Assembly (NCBI GenBank): GCA_019973155.2
Contig: BPQB01000004.1
Location: 930,001 to 994,000, forward strand
Reading direction: 5' to 3'
Source: Phanerochaete sordida
Lineage: Eukaryota; Basidiomycota; Agaricomycetes; Polyporales; Phanerochaetaceae
Length of the DNA stretch: 64,000 nucleotides
Positions within the stretch are counted from its first letter, which is position 1. Each line of letters opens with the position of its first letter. A model generated the notes under the pieces. The model saw nothing but the letters and a program-made list of their open reading frames with translations. It made no database searches and was not told the origin of the DNA. Below, piece by piece: positions 1-11,531 of this stretch. The translations under genes and the position numbers were made by a program.

Positions 1-3000
1 GGATGACGCTGACGCTGAACCCGGGCGCTGTGAAATCGATCGTTTTGCCCGTGGTGATGGTGCTCGTCTTCGGGACGACGGTGTTCGGCGCCTCGGGCGT
101 GTTGCTCGCAGTCGCGGGTCCGGTCAGGAGCTGGAGCGTACCTGAGGTTGCGACTGTGTTGAACGGCAAGGTGAAAGCGAGGTCCGCGCTCGAGTTCCCG
201 CTGTTTGCAACCTGGCCCGGCAGGTGTGAGGTGCACGCCTGTCGAGAGCAAACTACGTGAAAATACCTTGATGATTACCTCCTGCGTAGAGTTCAACTTG
301 GAAACGCTCCAGAAGACGGTGCCAGTCTGGCTTGGCAGTGTGGCCGGCAGGAACACGTCGCCACGGTTGGTAGCGAAGAGCTGCGGTATGTTTCGTAAGT
401 CACGAGCTACGTACTGGTTGACCACCAAAGGAATGGTATGTACCTTCTGAGCGTAGAAGCTAGTCGAACGCACGACGGATCCAGCACTGCAAAACAACAT
501 GAGTTCGGTGACACGATATCAGCGCGCGGAAACTCACTCAAAGCTGACCAAATCGGGGGTCTACGCACATGAATGAGCCGTACTGCAGTGCGAAACAGTC
601 TGGACACGTACCCATTGGGTGCTGTTGACATGCTGTTCGTGAAAAGATCCTGTGTCAGCAAGGTCCGCAGGTAGCTGACTGCACGTTGCGGCTGGCTTAC
701 CTGCAGGAGGGGAGCATAGGACGCCGCAAATACGATGTCGCTATTGCGCTCCAATCCAGTCATGAACGCAGCCTCTCCGGATGCACTCTGCACAGTTGGG
801 AAAGAAAGTCTACCATCCGCCGGCGTGCCGAAGAGGTCATTGGCGTTGGTTGAGATAGCAGCGTACTCGCCCTGAAATGGCGTGGCGTTAGCGCTATCAG
901 GCGTAATATAGTCCGGCAACCATACCTCGAAGTATCTTTGCCCAGTGCGAGCAAAGCTATCGTAGTAGAATGCGTTTTGCGCGAACCAGCCTTTGAACAT
1001 GGGGTCAAAAATCGTCGCAGCAGAGGAGAAATATTTGTACTTGGCGTTTGGTACACATGCACGTCGTAGGCCTGAGGTGTTGGCGTTAAGGTAGGGTCGC
1101 CGACATCAGATGTGGCGATGAACGCTAAAGGGCACATTGTCAGTGTGATCTCGGATTGGAAGAATTCGAAGTTTGTTCCGTACTCAGCTGCGGGAAGGCG
1201 TGGCTAAGATTGCCAAAGAAGTCCCGGAAACGGTACGGGTAGGTGTCCGCCGCGAAGAAATCCTAAAGTAGCGATGAGAAATTGGGCAATACAAAGTACG
1301 TTGATGTCAGACCTCGTTTCCAATCTCAACATAGTGCAGGGTAAAAGGTTCAGGGTGGCCCAGTGAAGCCCGCAAGGCACCTATTAAGGGACACTTAGAT
1401 GGCGGGGGAGCTCAGTTGATGCAAGGTCATACCGGGAGCCGTCGACGAATCGCCAATGACGAAGTTGATCTAGGAGACGGTATGTTAGTGGACAAGGCTG
1501 GGGCACTCTTCAAACCACCCCACGTACCTGATCAATCGCTTGCTGGATGAATGGTGCAAGTTGGTTTTCTGCCAGGCTGGTACCGCCAAGAGAGTAGCCT
1601 GTCACGGAACACTGTGCTCAGTCGCGATGCTGGTTCCATTGAGCAAACCGCCATTACCTGACCAGACTGCCATGATGGGCTCCATACCTGCGTCCTCAAA
1701 GAACTGCAGATATTCAAGAATCCCAAGGCCACTGAGAGCGATTAGTCTTGCTTCAAGACAATTGGGAGTAGACGTACTCAGTATTTACATATCCCCAGTC
1801 GCCAACGCGTCCCGGTCGATCGACGAGAGGGCCTACAGTTGCGTTCCATTGCCAGCGAGTAGCAGTGGTTTGACCCTGAAAACCCATGAGCCAAGGGCGG
1901 AAGGTATATGCAGAGTAGAAGACGTACTTCCTGTTAGACTGTCAGTTCTGATGACAGTATGAACCCCGATGGATACTTCACTCACGAGGTTGTTACCTCC
2001 TGGGAAACGGAAGAATTTCGGGCCCATCTCGACGAGTGCCTACAGGCGTGATGTCGAAGTTGTTTAGCCATAGTACCACGATCTCAACATACCTCAGCGA
2101 TGTCCATCCTCATACCATTCGCGCGACCCTTGAAAGTAGGCGGGAAAAGCGAGAACATGGTGAAGTCAACGGTCGTGGCAGCACTGCCGCTCGGCTGCAC
2201 GAGGACAACGAATTGGTTGTTGAGGTCAGGTGCGGACGAGGTCGGCTTCAGCGTCAGCTGAACTTGCTTCCACGCCGTGGTTGTGCCGGAGACCGTGGTC
2301 GACTGGGAGGCGAAGGTCTTGCCAGACGCAGAACGCAGCTCTACAGTGAACTTGACTGACTGACTGGACGAGGCCGGAAACTTGAAGAAGAAGGATGCAG
2401 TGTACGTCCAGGAGGAGTTTACCTTGATGCCTGAGAATTGTGCGTATCAGCAAAGCTTCATCGACGTGCTCGCTCAACGGTGCTTACCCCAGAATCCGGA
2501 GTTAGCGAAACCTGCAGTCGTCGCCTTCCCAGGGACAGAGACTTGTAGAGAATTGGGAAGTGCATTTGACACAGGCTTGGAGTCCGCAATGACAGTGATG
2601 TTCGCGCCGCCCGTAGCGCTCCATGAGCTCAGAGCTGCAGAAGTTCCAGGGGTGACCTGCTGGAAGGCGCGGTTCTGTAGCACTAACGTGAGTGAAGGAT
2701 GTCAGAACCACCTCTTTACTGTAAACATGGGATCAATGCATACTCTCAGCGTACAATCCGCCATCTCCGCTCTGAATTTATGTGAGTGGAGCTTGATCCT
2801 ACCCGGACGAACAACCTACATGCTGTTTAATCACAAATTATTAATATTGTTTTTAAAAGCTGAGAATTGGTCTGGTACGTACATTGATATCCTGCGCGGC
2901 GAGAGGGAACGTTGAGTTCCGCCACACTGAGCCTCTTGCAGAGAACATACCTCAAACATTTGTCCGACTAAACAGTCGCCATCAGATACATCACACAAAC

Positions 3001-3144
3001 AAGACATTGGGAATACTCACAAAGAGTAGTGGGGATTGCATGGCTCGCTGTTGCACTGACGCTAACAGTGGTGACGGCGGCTTGGCAGACCGCCACACCT
3101 ACAGCCAGAGCTGTGAAGATCCGATGACGAAGAGAATACATCGT
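1..3144 (-). CDS. Alpha-L-arabinofuranosidase, GH51, secreted (3' end cut by window)
   Basis: Releases terminal arabinofuranosyl residues from arabinoxylan or arabinan outside the cell. The start at 3144 begins MYSLRHRIFTALAVGVAVCQA, a clear signal peptide. Small exons then give TLFGQMFEDIN, SGDGGLYAEM and LQNRAFQ, the typical GH51 N-terminus, followed by a carbohydrate-binding-like beta region (about 2680-2100) and KFFRFPGGNNL near 1985-2027. The acid/base Glu lies in HYVEIGNED (about 1315-1340) and the presumed nucleophile Glu in GEYAAIS (about 855-873). The C-terminal beta-sandwich runs to the window edge, where the frame is still open, so only the last residues are missing. The gene has many short introns; their exact borders are mostly not fixed here. 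No disabling break was seen. Family assignment is firm; substrate preference is inferred from the family. Confidence 0.9.
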
Positions 3145-3180
3145 GTGGTCAGCTCCAATGCCTGATGATGCCACAGCGTA

Positions 3181-3193
3181 GCCTTTTTATACC
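3181..3193 (-). promoter_or_regulatory. TATA box of the GH51 gene
   Basis: On the minus strand the sequence reads GGTATAAAAAGGC, 40-50 bases before the ATG at 3144. This is a canonical TATA element at a short distance, fitting a tightly regulated secreted enzyme. The role is inferred from position only. Confidence 0.55.
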
Positions 3194-3615
3194 ATTGCCT
3201 CTCGCCTTGAATTCATATTCGAGGTGCACGCCACGCGCCTTCACCCATGACAATGGTTCCCCGCGGGATGAGTCTCTGGCGGAGACTTAGAGACGTTCCA
3301 TCACCAGCGTACATCCGCAAAGCCGGCCGGGCCGCGCAAGAAGCTGCAGTAGCATATGAACAGCGGGGTTGCTCCAGTGCAGCAAGTCTACCAAATACAC
3401 ATACGAGGAAACCCGGTCAGGGAGCGTGACGCGCGGCGAAGAAGGATGTGTTCAGACGGCGTGTGTGAAGGTGCGGAGGGACGCGGTCACCTGGGCGAAG
3501 CCCACGCGGATGCGGAAAGTGGGGGCCGCCGCCGATGATCTGCCTGGTGGCGCACGCTTCCGGACGGAGGAATGCCACGATCTTCGGTGGGAGGACGAGG
3601 CCCGACTGAGATACC
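3194..3615. other. Intergenic region, no gene recognised
   Basis: This stretch lies upstream of the GH51 gene and downstream of the WAPL-like gene. It contains only short overlapping open frames without family resemblance. It probably holds upstream control sites of the GH51 gene, but I cannot name any. Confidence 0.5.
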
Positions 3616-6600
3616 TCAGTCAGATGCCGATGAACGCAGGCCCTCCAGGAATGCGATGACGTCCTTCGCCACCTTCTCGCCTTTCGTATCCCGCAGAATT
3701 TGGCCTACACTGCCTCTGAGGTCCGTTTTGTCCCTATCTTCCTCGTCATCATCGGCAGCACCGAACTCCATGTCTTCCTGTTGGCTCTCTGCGACCTTGT
3801 TCGTGAAGTTTACGTAGAAGCTGGTGAACTCCTTCGCGGTGTCGATGAGCTCCTGCAGCTTCTGTCGCCTCGATGAGCCAGGTAAAGCTTCGAGTATCGC
3901 TGTCTGATTCCGCGGGCGGCGCTGCATGAGGAGACCGAGGAGAATGGCCATATGCCCCTGTACGACACTGTCCAAGTCGTTATTCGAGGCGCGCTGCTGT
4001 GAATATACCTGCGCGAGGCATGACAGTGCTGGTACTGGTGAGGCGCAGCGGCAGGTAAAAGTGCATTTGTGTGTTCCCGTGCACGAAGAGTCGAGCGCTA
4101 CGATCAATAGCTCAGGAAGATATTCGACGTCTGTACAGGGTACACACCTATGTAAAATATGAGATCCTTAACCTCCTCTGCAACCTGTACAAGGTTTGTA
4201 AGCAGCCCAAGCGCAAGACAAAGTCGGTCCAATAATGCAGCGGCTCTCTCTTGGCGAGCGACCTCTATGTCGTCTGCGCCTGCGTCTTCAGCCGTTGGAG
4301 GATTTGGGGACCGGCGCTCTCGCTGCGTGATGACAATGAGCCGCAGAATCGTTGGGAGTGTCAACTCGCTTCCGAGTATGGCTTCACACCACTCGCGGTT
4401 GTCATGAGTCAGGTTGATCAGCACTCGAAGCCCGGATTCGAGGCACTTGAAAGCTATTGATGTGGCGTCAGCAGCCTGAAAGATGCGATATTTGCAACTG
4501 GCGTACCGCTGGCCTTTTGTTCGCTGGCCTCGAGACGACAGAGGGCATCCGTGGCAACGCATAGGGACACTAACGCGGTCGGAAGATCTTGTCTGAGCCG
4601 GAGAATATCGACGTCACCCTCCTGGTCTGCTTCTCGCCCAAGCAGACAACTGTCCACTAGTCTTAAGCAGTTGTCGGTATGACCAAGCGACACTACGTCC
4701 ATGTGCGTCTCCGCGTCCAGCTTGGGTATAAGCGCGAGACCCGTTGCGTAGGCGGACACCCTACCAGGGAGAGGTGAGAGCTCTGTCCCAAGGGAGGAGC
4801 AAATGATGGGCAGATGGCTGGAAGGGACCAAAAAGCCGTGTGGAAGCAGCGCGAGGGTGTGCGACAGTAGAAGGCGATTTGAGATCTTGAATTAGGTCAG
4901 AGAAACGATGGGTCCAGAGCAGATATTATACTCACGATCTCGTCATCGGAAAATAATCCTGATTTCTTGCGCACCATTCGATGCAGCTCTGTGAACTACA
5001 AAGCGCATGAGTAGGCAGAAAACACATGATTGGAGAGTAACCGTACAGAGGTCTTCTCCTGGCGCGAGATGCCAGCGCGTTTCAGCACAGGATCACTCAT
5101 GCTACTCGAAATTAGCCATAGTGGGTCTGTCGGCCTGTCGAGTTTCGCAAGCATGCTCAACATCTTGTCCACAAAATCGGGCTTGGCGGTTAGTTCGGTA
5201 AGGTCCACAGGATCTCGTGCAGCCAGTGCTGCAAAAAAGACCAGTATACTGTCGAGAACCTGCCGGCTTCGGGTGAGGGACTGACACCACTGGTACTTTC
5301 ACCCGATTTGGCTCACCTTGTCACCATCGCCTGCGCCTGCCGTGCGGAGCACATCCCAGGCCTTGCCAAGGAAGTCCGCAGCCTTGGCTCGCCGCGCAAA
5401 GTCTTCGTCGCAAAGCTTCGTGACAATCTCTAGCGCACTGTTGGGCAGGTCAATACATAGTAATCACTATAGAGTTGGCTACAAACCTGCTTCTGCGTAC
5501 GCCAACGGCACCAGATGGGTCTAGGCCCTCGAAGAGATACCCCACCTCGTCGAGAAACCGCCGCGACTCGCCCTTACTCCGCAGCTCACTGATGCTCTTG
5601 AGGTCGTTCATGATGGCTGCAGGCAGCTCCCCGTCGACCCGGTCAAAGTTCTGGCCCGAACGTAAACCAAAGGATGGGTCGTCTTCAGAGTTATCGACAC
5701 CCCAGCGTAAGCGGAGGTCGGTATATGACTCTCGTGGCGTTTCGAGATCGTCCTCCTGGCTCTCATTGAGCTCCGTTTGAGACTCAACGGATAGATTTGG
5801 ATTGGGCAACGACACCAGGAACGAACGCGACTTGCCAGCATACGTACGTACGCTAGATGATGCGAGGGGAGGACGGATAGGTTTGCCGGGCGACGAGGAC
5901 AGGATGTCTTCTTGCGACAGGGAAGCAGCCTTGGACGGGCTAGCGGAAGAGGGTGAGTCCAGAGTGAGGTCGATGATGGACTCCGTGCGCGATAATGCCA
6001 GCTTGCGCGGGGAGTAGGAACCTGACACGGTTGTCTGTTCGGCGAATGTGGACGGGCCTGGCTCCCCCACAGACGATTCGGTGCGGGTTCTACGCAACAT
6101 GCGCTTCACGAGGCCGCCACCTTTCGATGGAGACGGCGAGGGTCGGTGTTGTGGCTCGTCAAAGCTGAAGAGTGCAGCTAATGGATCTTCTGCAGTGGCT
6201 TGTTCTCCGGGTGAACCGCGATTGGTACTATGTGGGGTGCGTTCACTCCTAGTCCGCCTGATAGGACCTGTCGCTGCAACCTGCGTAGCATTGCCGGATG
6301 GCGGGGCAGTTTGTCTAAGAGCTAGCATAAATCAGCGTATGCGCAAACTCTGGAGCGACACCGCAGCCAGAGTACAAGTCTTCACGAATGTAGTACGCCG
6401 ACTGCTGAGAACTGCAACGGCAACAGTACAAGACACGACTTACAACTTGGCTTCGAATAATGACTGCTCTTGGACGAAGAGGAAGCTGCTGGTGCTGCCT
6501 CGGAGAGCACTTCAACCTGGATCTTTCTCCGCTTCCGCTGCTGCGTAGCCTGGACGGGCTCGGGACTGGCTTCGCGAGAACTGTCCGCAGACTTGGAGAC

Positions 6601-6636
6601 GGGTCGCCGGCCTTTGCGGCTATATGTGCGCTGCAT
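3616..6636 (-). CDS. WPL1: WAPL-like cohesin release factor
   Basis: Wapl/Wpl1 opens the cohesin ring and limits sister-chromatid cohesion in the nucleus. The chosen start at 6636 gives MQRTYSRKGRRPVSKSADSS, a basic, Ser-rich N-terminus. A long disordered region (about 6330-5700) has RTRSERTP, PLAALFSFD and TESIIDLTLD motifs. The conserved WAPL region begins near 5690 with LRLRWGVDN and continues with ELRSKGESRRFLDEVGYLFEGLDP. It then forms helical repeats (ALEIVTKLCDEDFARRAKAADFL, CLESGLRVLINLTHDNREW, LDRLCLALGLLTNLVQ) to an acidic stretch and a final helix KVAKDVIAFLEGLRSS. Several short introns interrupt it; exact borders in 4100-5500 were not all fixed. It is transcribed divergently from BIR1. 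The repeat pattern and opening motif support WAPL over a generic armadillo protein. Confidence 0.8.
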
Positions 6637-6851
6637 AGTCAGCGCCAGCGAGGTCGAGAAGAAGTGTGTCGATGTTGTCAACGTAAAGGGGAAAGAAATG
6701 TGGGGAAAGGCAACCTCGGAGGTGGCCCGCGAGGGAATCGAACTCCCGACGTGACCGCGCATCAATCCCGCCCCAGTGACCTCGGGTCACGCGTCAAGGT
6801 CACCGGGGAGCGTGACGGTTCTCCTTGTTCTCGTCCTCGACGCACGCCGCG
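6637..6851. promoter_or_regulatory. Bidirectional promoter between WPL1 and BIR1
   Basis: The two start codons are only 215 bases apart, so both promoters and both 5' leaders must lie here. It contains a perfect inverted repeat GTGACC-tcg-GGTCAC at 6776-6790, further copies at 6751-6756 (GTGACC) and 6798-6803 (GGTCAC), and GTGACG at 6812-6817. No TATA box is evident on either strand, as is common for housekeeping cell-cycle genes. That these are transcription factor sites is inference. Confidence 0.6.
6721..6760 (-). other. tRNA-like 3' fragment (T-arm plus acceptor side)
   Basis: The minus strand reads GTCGGGAGTTCGATTCCCTC followed by GCGGGCCACC. This is the T-arm with its TTCGATT loop, an acceptor-like strand, A and CC. 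The B-box-like part is good, but no A-box, D-arm or pairing 5' acceptor strand (GGCCCGC) is found within the next 100 bases, and the T-stem has a mismatch. It therefore looks like a decayed tRNA or tRNA-derived fragment, not a working tRNA gene. It lies inside the WPL1/BIR1 promoter. Confidence 0.4.
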
Positions 6852-9753
6852 ATGGAGGCCTACGAAACGCGCTTTGAATCCTTTCAAAAGGGGAAGAGGG
6901 TTAAGAAAGGATCCTCCAAGACCCTCGTCAAATGGCCACATCCGGGCTCCTACCTCGCAAACCCGCACTCCCTCGCGGAAGCCGGCTTCTACTACACGCC
7001 CAGTGCCAGCGACCGCGACGCTGTAACATGCTTCATGTGCAAGGAAAAGCTATCCGGATGGGAAGAAGAGCAAGACCCCTTCGTGGAACACGTCCGAATA
7101 GCCAGCTCGTGCTGCTGGGCTATTACTCGGTGTGGCTTGATAAATGATATGGACGAGGACGGAAAGTACGTCGCAAGCTTCGCCCGGTGTTCGTGTCTGA
7201 CTATCTCATCTCGCAGTTTCGTGTTTCCAGACATTACTCGACTTCCCTCCAGCAAAGCAATAGAGAAGGCACGAGCAGATACCTTTGGTAGGAACTGGCC
7301 GCACGACGCGACGAAGGGACATAGTGTAAGTTCGAAGAAGGTATGACGCGCGGATCTATTCCTGAGAGTGTTCAAACGGTACTCTAACACGATTTCTACC
7401 TTTAGATGGCCAAAGCAGGCTTCGTATTCACTCCTGAGGGTGCAGAGGACGATACTGCAACGTGTTTCTACTGTCACCTAGCGCTAGGTGGCTGGGAAGA
7501 AGGGGACGACCCACTGTACGTGTCCGAGTTATGCCATATGTGTTATTGCTTAGCAGTAACAGAGAGGAACATCGAAAACGAGAAGCCAAAACCGGCAAAC
7601 CCTGTCCTTTTCTCACGGCGACACAGCCCAAACCCGTCGGCCGCCCACCCAGTCGAACCCAAGCCAAAGCTCTCTCTAAATCTACCACTGCTTCGAAGAA
7701 GAAGACCCCCGTCGTTCAACAAGATGATGAAAACTCGTCAGCCACATCGGAGGACGACTTCGCGCCTGCAACCACGTCGAGGTTTCGCGCGTCCACCGCG
7801 AGCGGGACGAGAACGTCTAGTGCTGCCGCTCACATGATGGCCACAAACTTGCGCAAGTCGAGCCGCTCATCCGCATCTACCAAGTCTGCGTTGAAGACCA
7901 CAAATGGTTCAGAAGATGAAGACGCCACAAGCCAGGCCGAGACTGGCAAACGTGTTTCGAAGACGAAGCGGAAGGGGGGTAAAAGCAAAGCGAGAGAACG
8001 ACCGGAGGCCATCCAGGAAGAGGAAGACGACGACCTTGGCGGGTTTGATTCAGTCACGGAACCAGCCTCAGAACCGGCTCCCGCACCTAAGAAGCGTGGG
8101 CGCCCGCCAAAGAAGTCCACAGTTGCTAAAGCGGCACGAAGCGCCCCTGCGTCGCAAGAGCCACCGAATATCGAGGACGAGGATGCACCGGAGCCGGTCA
8201 AGAAACAAGCATCCAGCCGTACACGTTCGAAGACCATGGTGACTGGCGACGAGCCGGACGTCCTTGCAGCGTCCACCTCCAATGGCAAGTCATCGGCGAC
8301 GAAGTCCAAGTCCAAGGGCACGCCTGCGCTCGACACCAGCATGCCGCCGCCACCGATCCCTTCCCAGTCGACGAACTCCTCGAAGTCTGCCGGCAAGAAG
8401 ACACTGTCTTTCGAATCTACCGAAGAGGTTGGCGAATCGAAGTCGGAGGCAAAGGCAAAGGCGAAACATACCCTGGTGTCGAAGATGAAAGGCAAGACGA
8501 AGAAGCGGGTGGAGGAGTCGGACGACGAGCTCGCAGCGTCATTCGGCGACGACGAGCCCAACATTGCTCCCACGACGAAGCCCGGGCGGAAATTAGCTGC
8601 TGGACCTGTTGCCCCGAGAAGCGGGCAGGCCGCCCGCCAGCCGGAAGCTATAACTTCGGACGTGAAGCATCGGAAGAGTAGCTCTACGTCAGAAGACGCA
8701 GGTTATGCTACCGCTGAGCTCATCGACGCAGGTGCTATGGAAGTTGATCCTCAGGCCAACACCGAGCCACTGACGGAAGACGTCCGCAAGCGTACATCAT
8801 CCTCTTCTAAACGCCACGCTGCACGCGAGCCTTCCGCCGTACAATCTGATCATCTATCTCCCGATCTGCCTCGTGAAAGCTCGGTAGAACATGGACGGCT
8901 GCCCTCGCGCGCAGGCAGTGTCAGGCCGTTTGCGAGGTCAACATCTCGGCCATTTGTCAGCCTCGCGGCGCGGCCCCCGTCTAGGACGGGCAAAGCGGTC
9001 GTTGACATCAGCGACTCCGAAGACGAGTCCCACACTCAAGCAGCTCGCAAGCCGGCCAAGAGCAATGGTGTGCTAAAGGAGCCATACGACGAGCCTATGG
9101 TCGTTGACGAACCCGAACCGCCCAAACCAGCGCAGCTCGCTCAACCCTTGGCGAAGAAGGTGGCGAGCAAGGCACGCGCGAGTAGGGCTCCGAGTAAAAC
9201 CCCGAAATTGCAAGTCGAGATCGTCCTTCCCCCACCTCGGAGTGCTCCTCGTCAGTCGCCACCCATCGTTCAGCACGCAGATGTAGAGATGGAAGATGAC
9301 GTCGACCCCGTCCAGAGAAAGCATGTACCCTCTGTCGACGAGCCCACCGATAAGCAAGCCATTTCCGCCACTTCTCTGACGCAGACGAGCACAGTGACGC
9401 CGCCACCACGCACGCCGTCACCTCTCCCTACCGACACAGAAGCACCAAAGCTTTCGGGTCATGCACCTACGCTGCCGAGTTTCGACGAGGAGATAGCGGC
9501 CGAGGTCGCGCAGCAGCCAACCCCGCCGACAGACGGCGACGACACTCTGATGCCGTTCACACCATTCCTCAGCATGCTCCCCCTGGAACGACTGACTGCG
9601 CTGACGGAGGAGGAGTGCGACATGACACTCGAACAGTACCTCCGCCGCGAAATCGAGCGCGAATGCGAGCGGATCAAAGGCGACGGCGAGCGGCGCATCA
9701 TGCTCTTCCGCGAAAAGGCGGCCGAGGCGCGACGAGCAATCGAGTCGGCGTGA
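6852..9753 (+). CDS. BIR1: Bir1/survivin-like protein, chromosomal passenger complex
   Basis: Bir1 targets the Aurora B kinase complex (with INCENP and borealin) to centromeres and the spindle midzone. Exons 6852-7165, 7217-7325, 7406-7515 and 7563-9753 join in frame to 907 residues. BIR domain 1 (about 20-95) has GFYYTP, CFMC and HVRIASSC. BIR domain 2 (about 125-190) has GFVFTP, CFYC and GGWEEGDDPLEEH. A long disordered middle follows, rich in Ser, Lys and Glu, with AT-hook-like KKRGRPPKKS near residue 380. The C-terminal helix PLERLTALTEEECDMTLEQY, then REIERECERIKGDGER, matches the survivin/Bir1 helix that binds borealin and INCENP. Two BIRs plus this helix match yeast-type Bir1, not inhibitor-of-apoptosis proteins. 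The final zinc Cys of BIR2 is displaced (see findings). Confidence 0.9.
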
Positions 9754-10041
9754 TCCGCCATGTTTTGGAGGTTTCGTATCTGGACTTCAGCTTTGTTGTA
9801 TGTATGCTTACTCTCGCCACGCTGGTCACGTCTTGCCCCGTCTCACTCGTCACTCCTTGCTGTCAATATCCCTGCACTGTTATATCTGCATAGACGCGCT
9901 TCCACACTCCCTTTCACAATCGGACAAGTCCTTGGTTTGGTTATGATTATTATTTGTGTCCCGCTGACCTGCAGCATTCTATGGGACGTCTATGGGGTAT
10001 ATGCAACCACGAGCAATGTACTCCGGCCAGCCGAGTGGATG
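9754..10041. other. Convergent 3' region of BIR1 and kinase A
   Basis: The two genes end facing each other 288 bases apart. The stretch is pyrimidine-rich with T-rich runs, as expected of 3' untranslated sequence. No gene or RNA was recognised. Confidence 0.5.
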
Positions 10042-11442
10042 TTACGCCAGCATCTTGGCCAGGAAACGCTGAGCTGGGCTGTCCTGCAGCGCAGAAAGCT
10101 TTCCGTCCTGCATCTTCAACCTCTCGCCAAAGCCACCCAGGATGTAATCCCCAGCCTCCTCCACGACAATCTTCTTCCACTGCCCCTTCTCTTCCGGCGC
10201 TGGCTCGTCGCACACAGTGCTTGCGAGAGAATATAGCGTGGAAGAGGACGAGAGGGGCTCCGACGGCGTGCCCACGGGCCAGTCCGCATCGGGATCGGGA
10301 CTGGCGAAGAGGTACTCGTCGTCGGGGAACTGGTGGATGTCGTGGATCTCGAAGGTGCCGCTCCCGAGCTCCGGCGTCGGGAACTCGGGGAGGCGGGGCG
10401 TGTACGCGGCGGCGACGCAGCGTGCTTCGGGGCCCGCGGTCGCGACCTCTCCCGCGCTCATGAAGAAGGTCTTCATGCCGAGCACGGCGACGCGGAGCTC
10501 AGCGAGGCTGATGCGCTCCGTGGGGTTGAACGTGAACACACGCGCGAAGAGCGCGGCGCACGCCCGCGAGATCGGGAGGAACGAGAGGAAGACGTCGGGC
10601 CCGTCGTGGAGGTACGCCGCGAAGTGCGCGTCCTCCGTCGTCGCGCGCCGCCACGGGTTGCGGCCCGTGAGCATGTTGCACAGCACGACGCCGAGGGCCC
10701 AAATGTCGCTCGTCTCGTTGTAGAATGCGCCGTAATTGCGCTCCTCGCCGATGCACTCTGCGGGGACGGTCAGCGGCTACTCTGCGATGGGGCGCAGATA
10801 GAGGCGAAGCTCACCTGGACTCATGTACGCCGACGATCCACAGGCATGGTTCTTGCTCAGCGCCTCGTCCGTGGCCAGACCGAAGTCACCGAGGAATACC
10901 CTCGTGCCGTCAGCACCGACGAAGACGTTGTCAGGCTTCAGGTCGCGGTGGTAGACCCCGAGGTCGTGGCACGCCTGGACGGCATCGAGGATCTGGAGGA
11001 ACACATGCTTGACCAGCTCGTCGTCCTGCGCATAGGTGTGGCGCTCGACGATCGCGGTGAACAGATCGCCGCCCTTGCAGAAGTCGAGGACGAGGTAGAG
11101 GTGCTCCTCATCCTCGACGACTGCGTGGAGGGGGAGGACGGACGGGTGTGCTCCCGAGACGAGCTGGTGCAGCATGACCTCCCGGCGCTGGCTGGTGCCC
11201 TCCGGCGTGCTGATCCCAGCCTTGCGGAGTACCTTGACGGCGTACTCGCGCTCGGCAGAGGAGTGTGCGGACGACGACGACGACGACGACGAAGGACCCT
11301 TGGGCTCCAGAGAGCGAGCCCGGTACACGACACCATAGGCACCCTCGCCAAGGACATCGAGGAGCTCGAGCTGAAGACGACCAGCGTCGACAGTCTTGCC
11401 CGTGAAGTCCAGGAGAGAAGGGAGAGTGACCTCAGAAAGCAT
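10042..11442 (-). CDS. Ran1/Pat1-like Ser/Thr protein kinase (copy A)
   Basis: Phosphorylates Ser/Thr on proteins. It belongs to the family of fission yeast Ran1/Pat1, which controls the switch between growth and meiosis; the role here is unknown. Exons are 11442-10815 and 10757-10042 (447 residues). Residues 1-300 hold the kinase: glycine loop GEGAYGVVY, a poly-Ser insert coded by a GAC/ACG-like run (about 11270-11292), catalytic Lys in YAVKVL, Glu in RREVMLH, YHRDLKPDN, DFGLA and YMSPE. The 57-base intron splits the Glu codon of SPE. The start matches the short N-terminus of the sister kinases. The C-terminal 145 residues are low in structure, with FEIHDIHQFPDDEYLF and a final FLAKMLA. All catalytic residues are present, so it should be active. 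A TATA-like AGGCATAAATT lies at 11521-11531. Confidence 0.88.
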
Positions 11443-11520
11443 GATAGAATGCGTGAAGTGTGTACGATGGTGGGTGAACGAAGACAAGTTTCGTTGAGGT
11501 CCCCGTACGCAAAGCCCTCT

Positions 11521-11531
11521 AATTTATGCCT
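11521..11531 (-). promoter_or_regulatory. TATA-like box of kinase A
   Basis: The minus strand reads AGGCATAAATT about 80 bases before the ATG at 11442. It shares the GGCATAAA core with the TATA regions of kinases C and E; kinase D has GCATAAA. Confidence 0.5.

Noticed and set aside
6721..6830. A complete tRNA gene
   Set aside because: The T-arm is convincing, but no D-arm, A-box or matching acceptor 5' strand was found; reported only as a fragment.
7462..7562. Start of the Bir1 long exon as a separate gene with its own N-terminus
   Set aside because: The reading 5' of 7563 is intronic; joining at 7516/7562 continues BIR domain 2 in frame.
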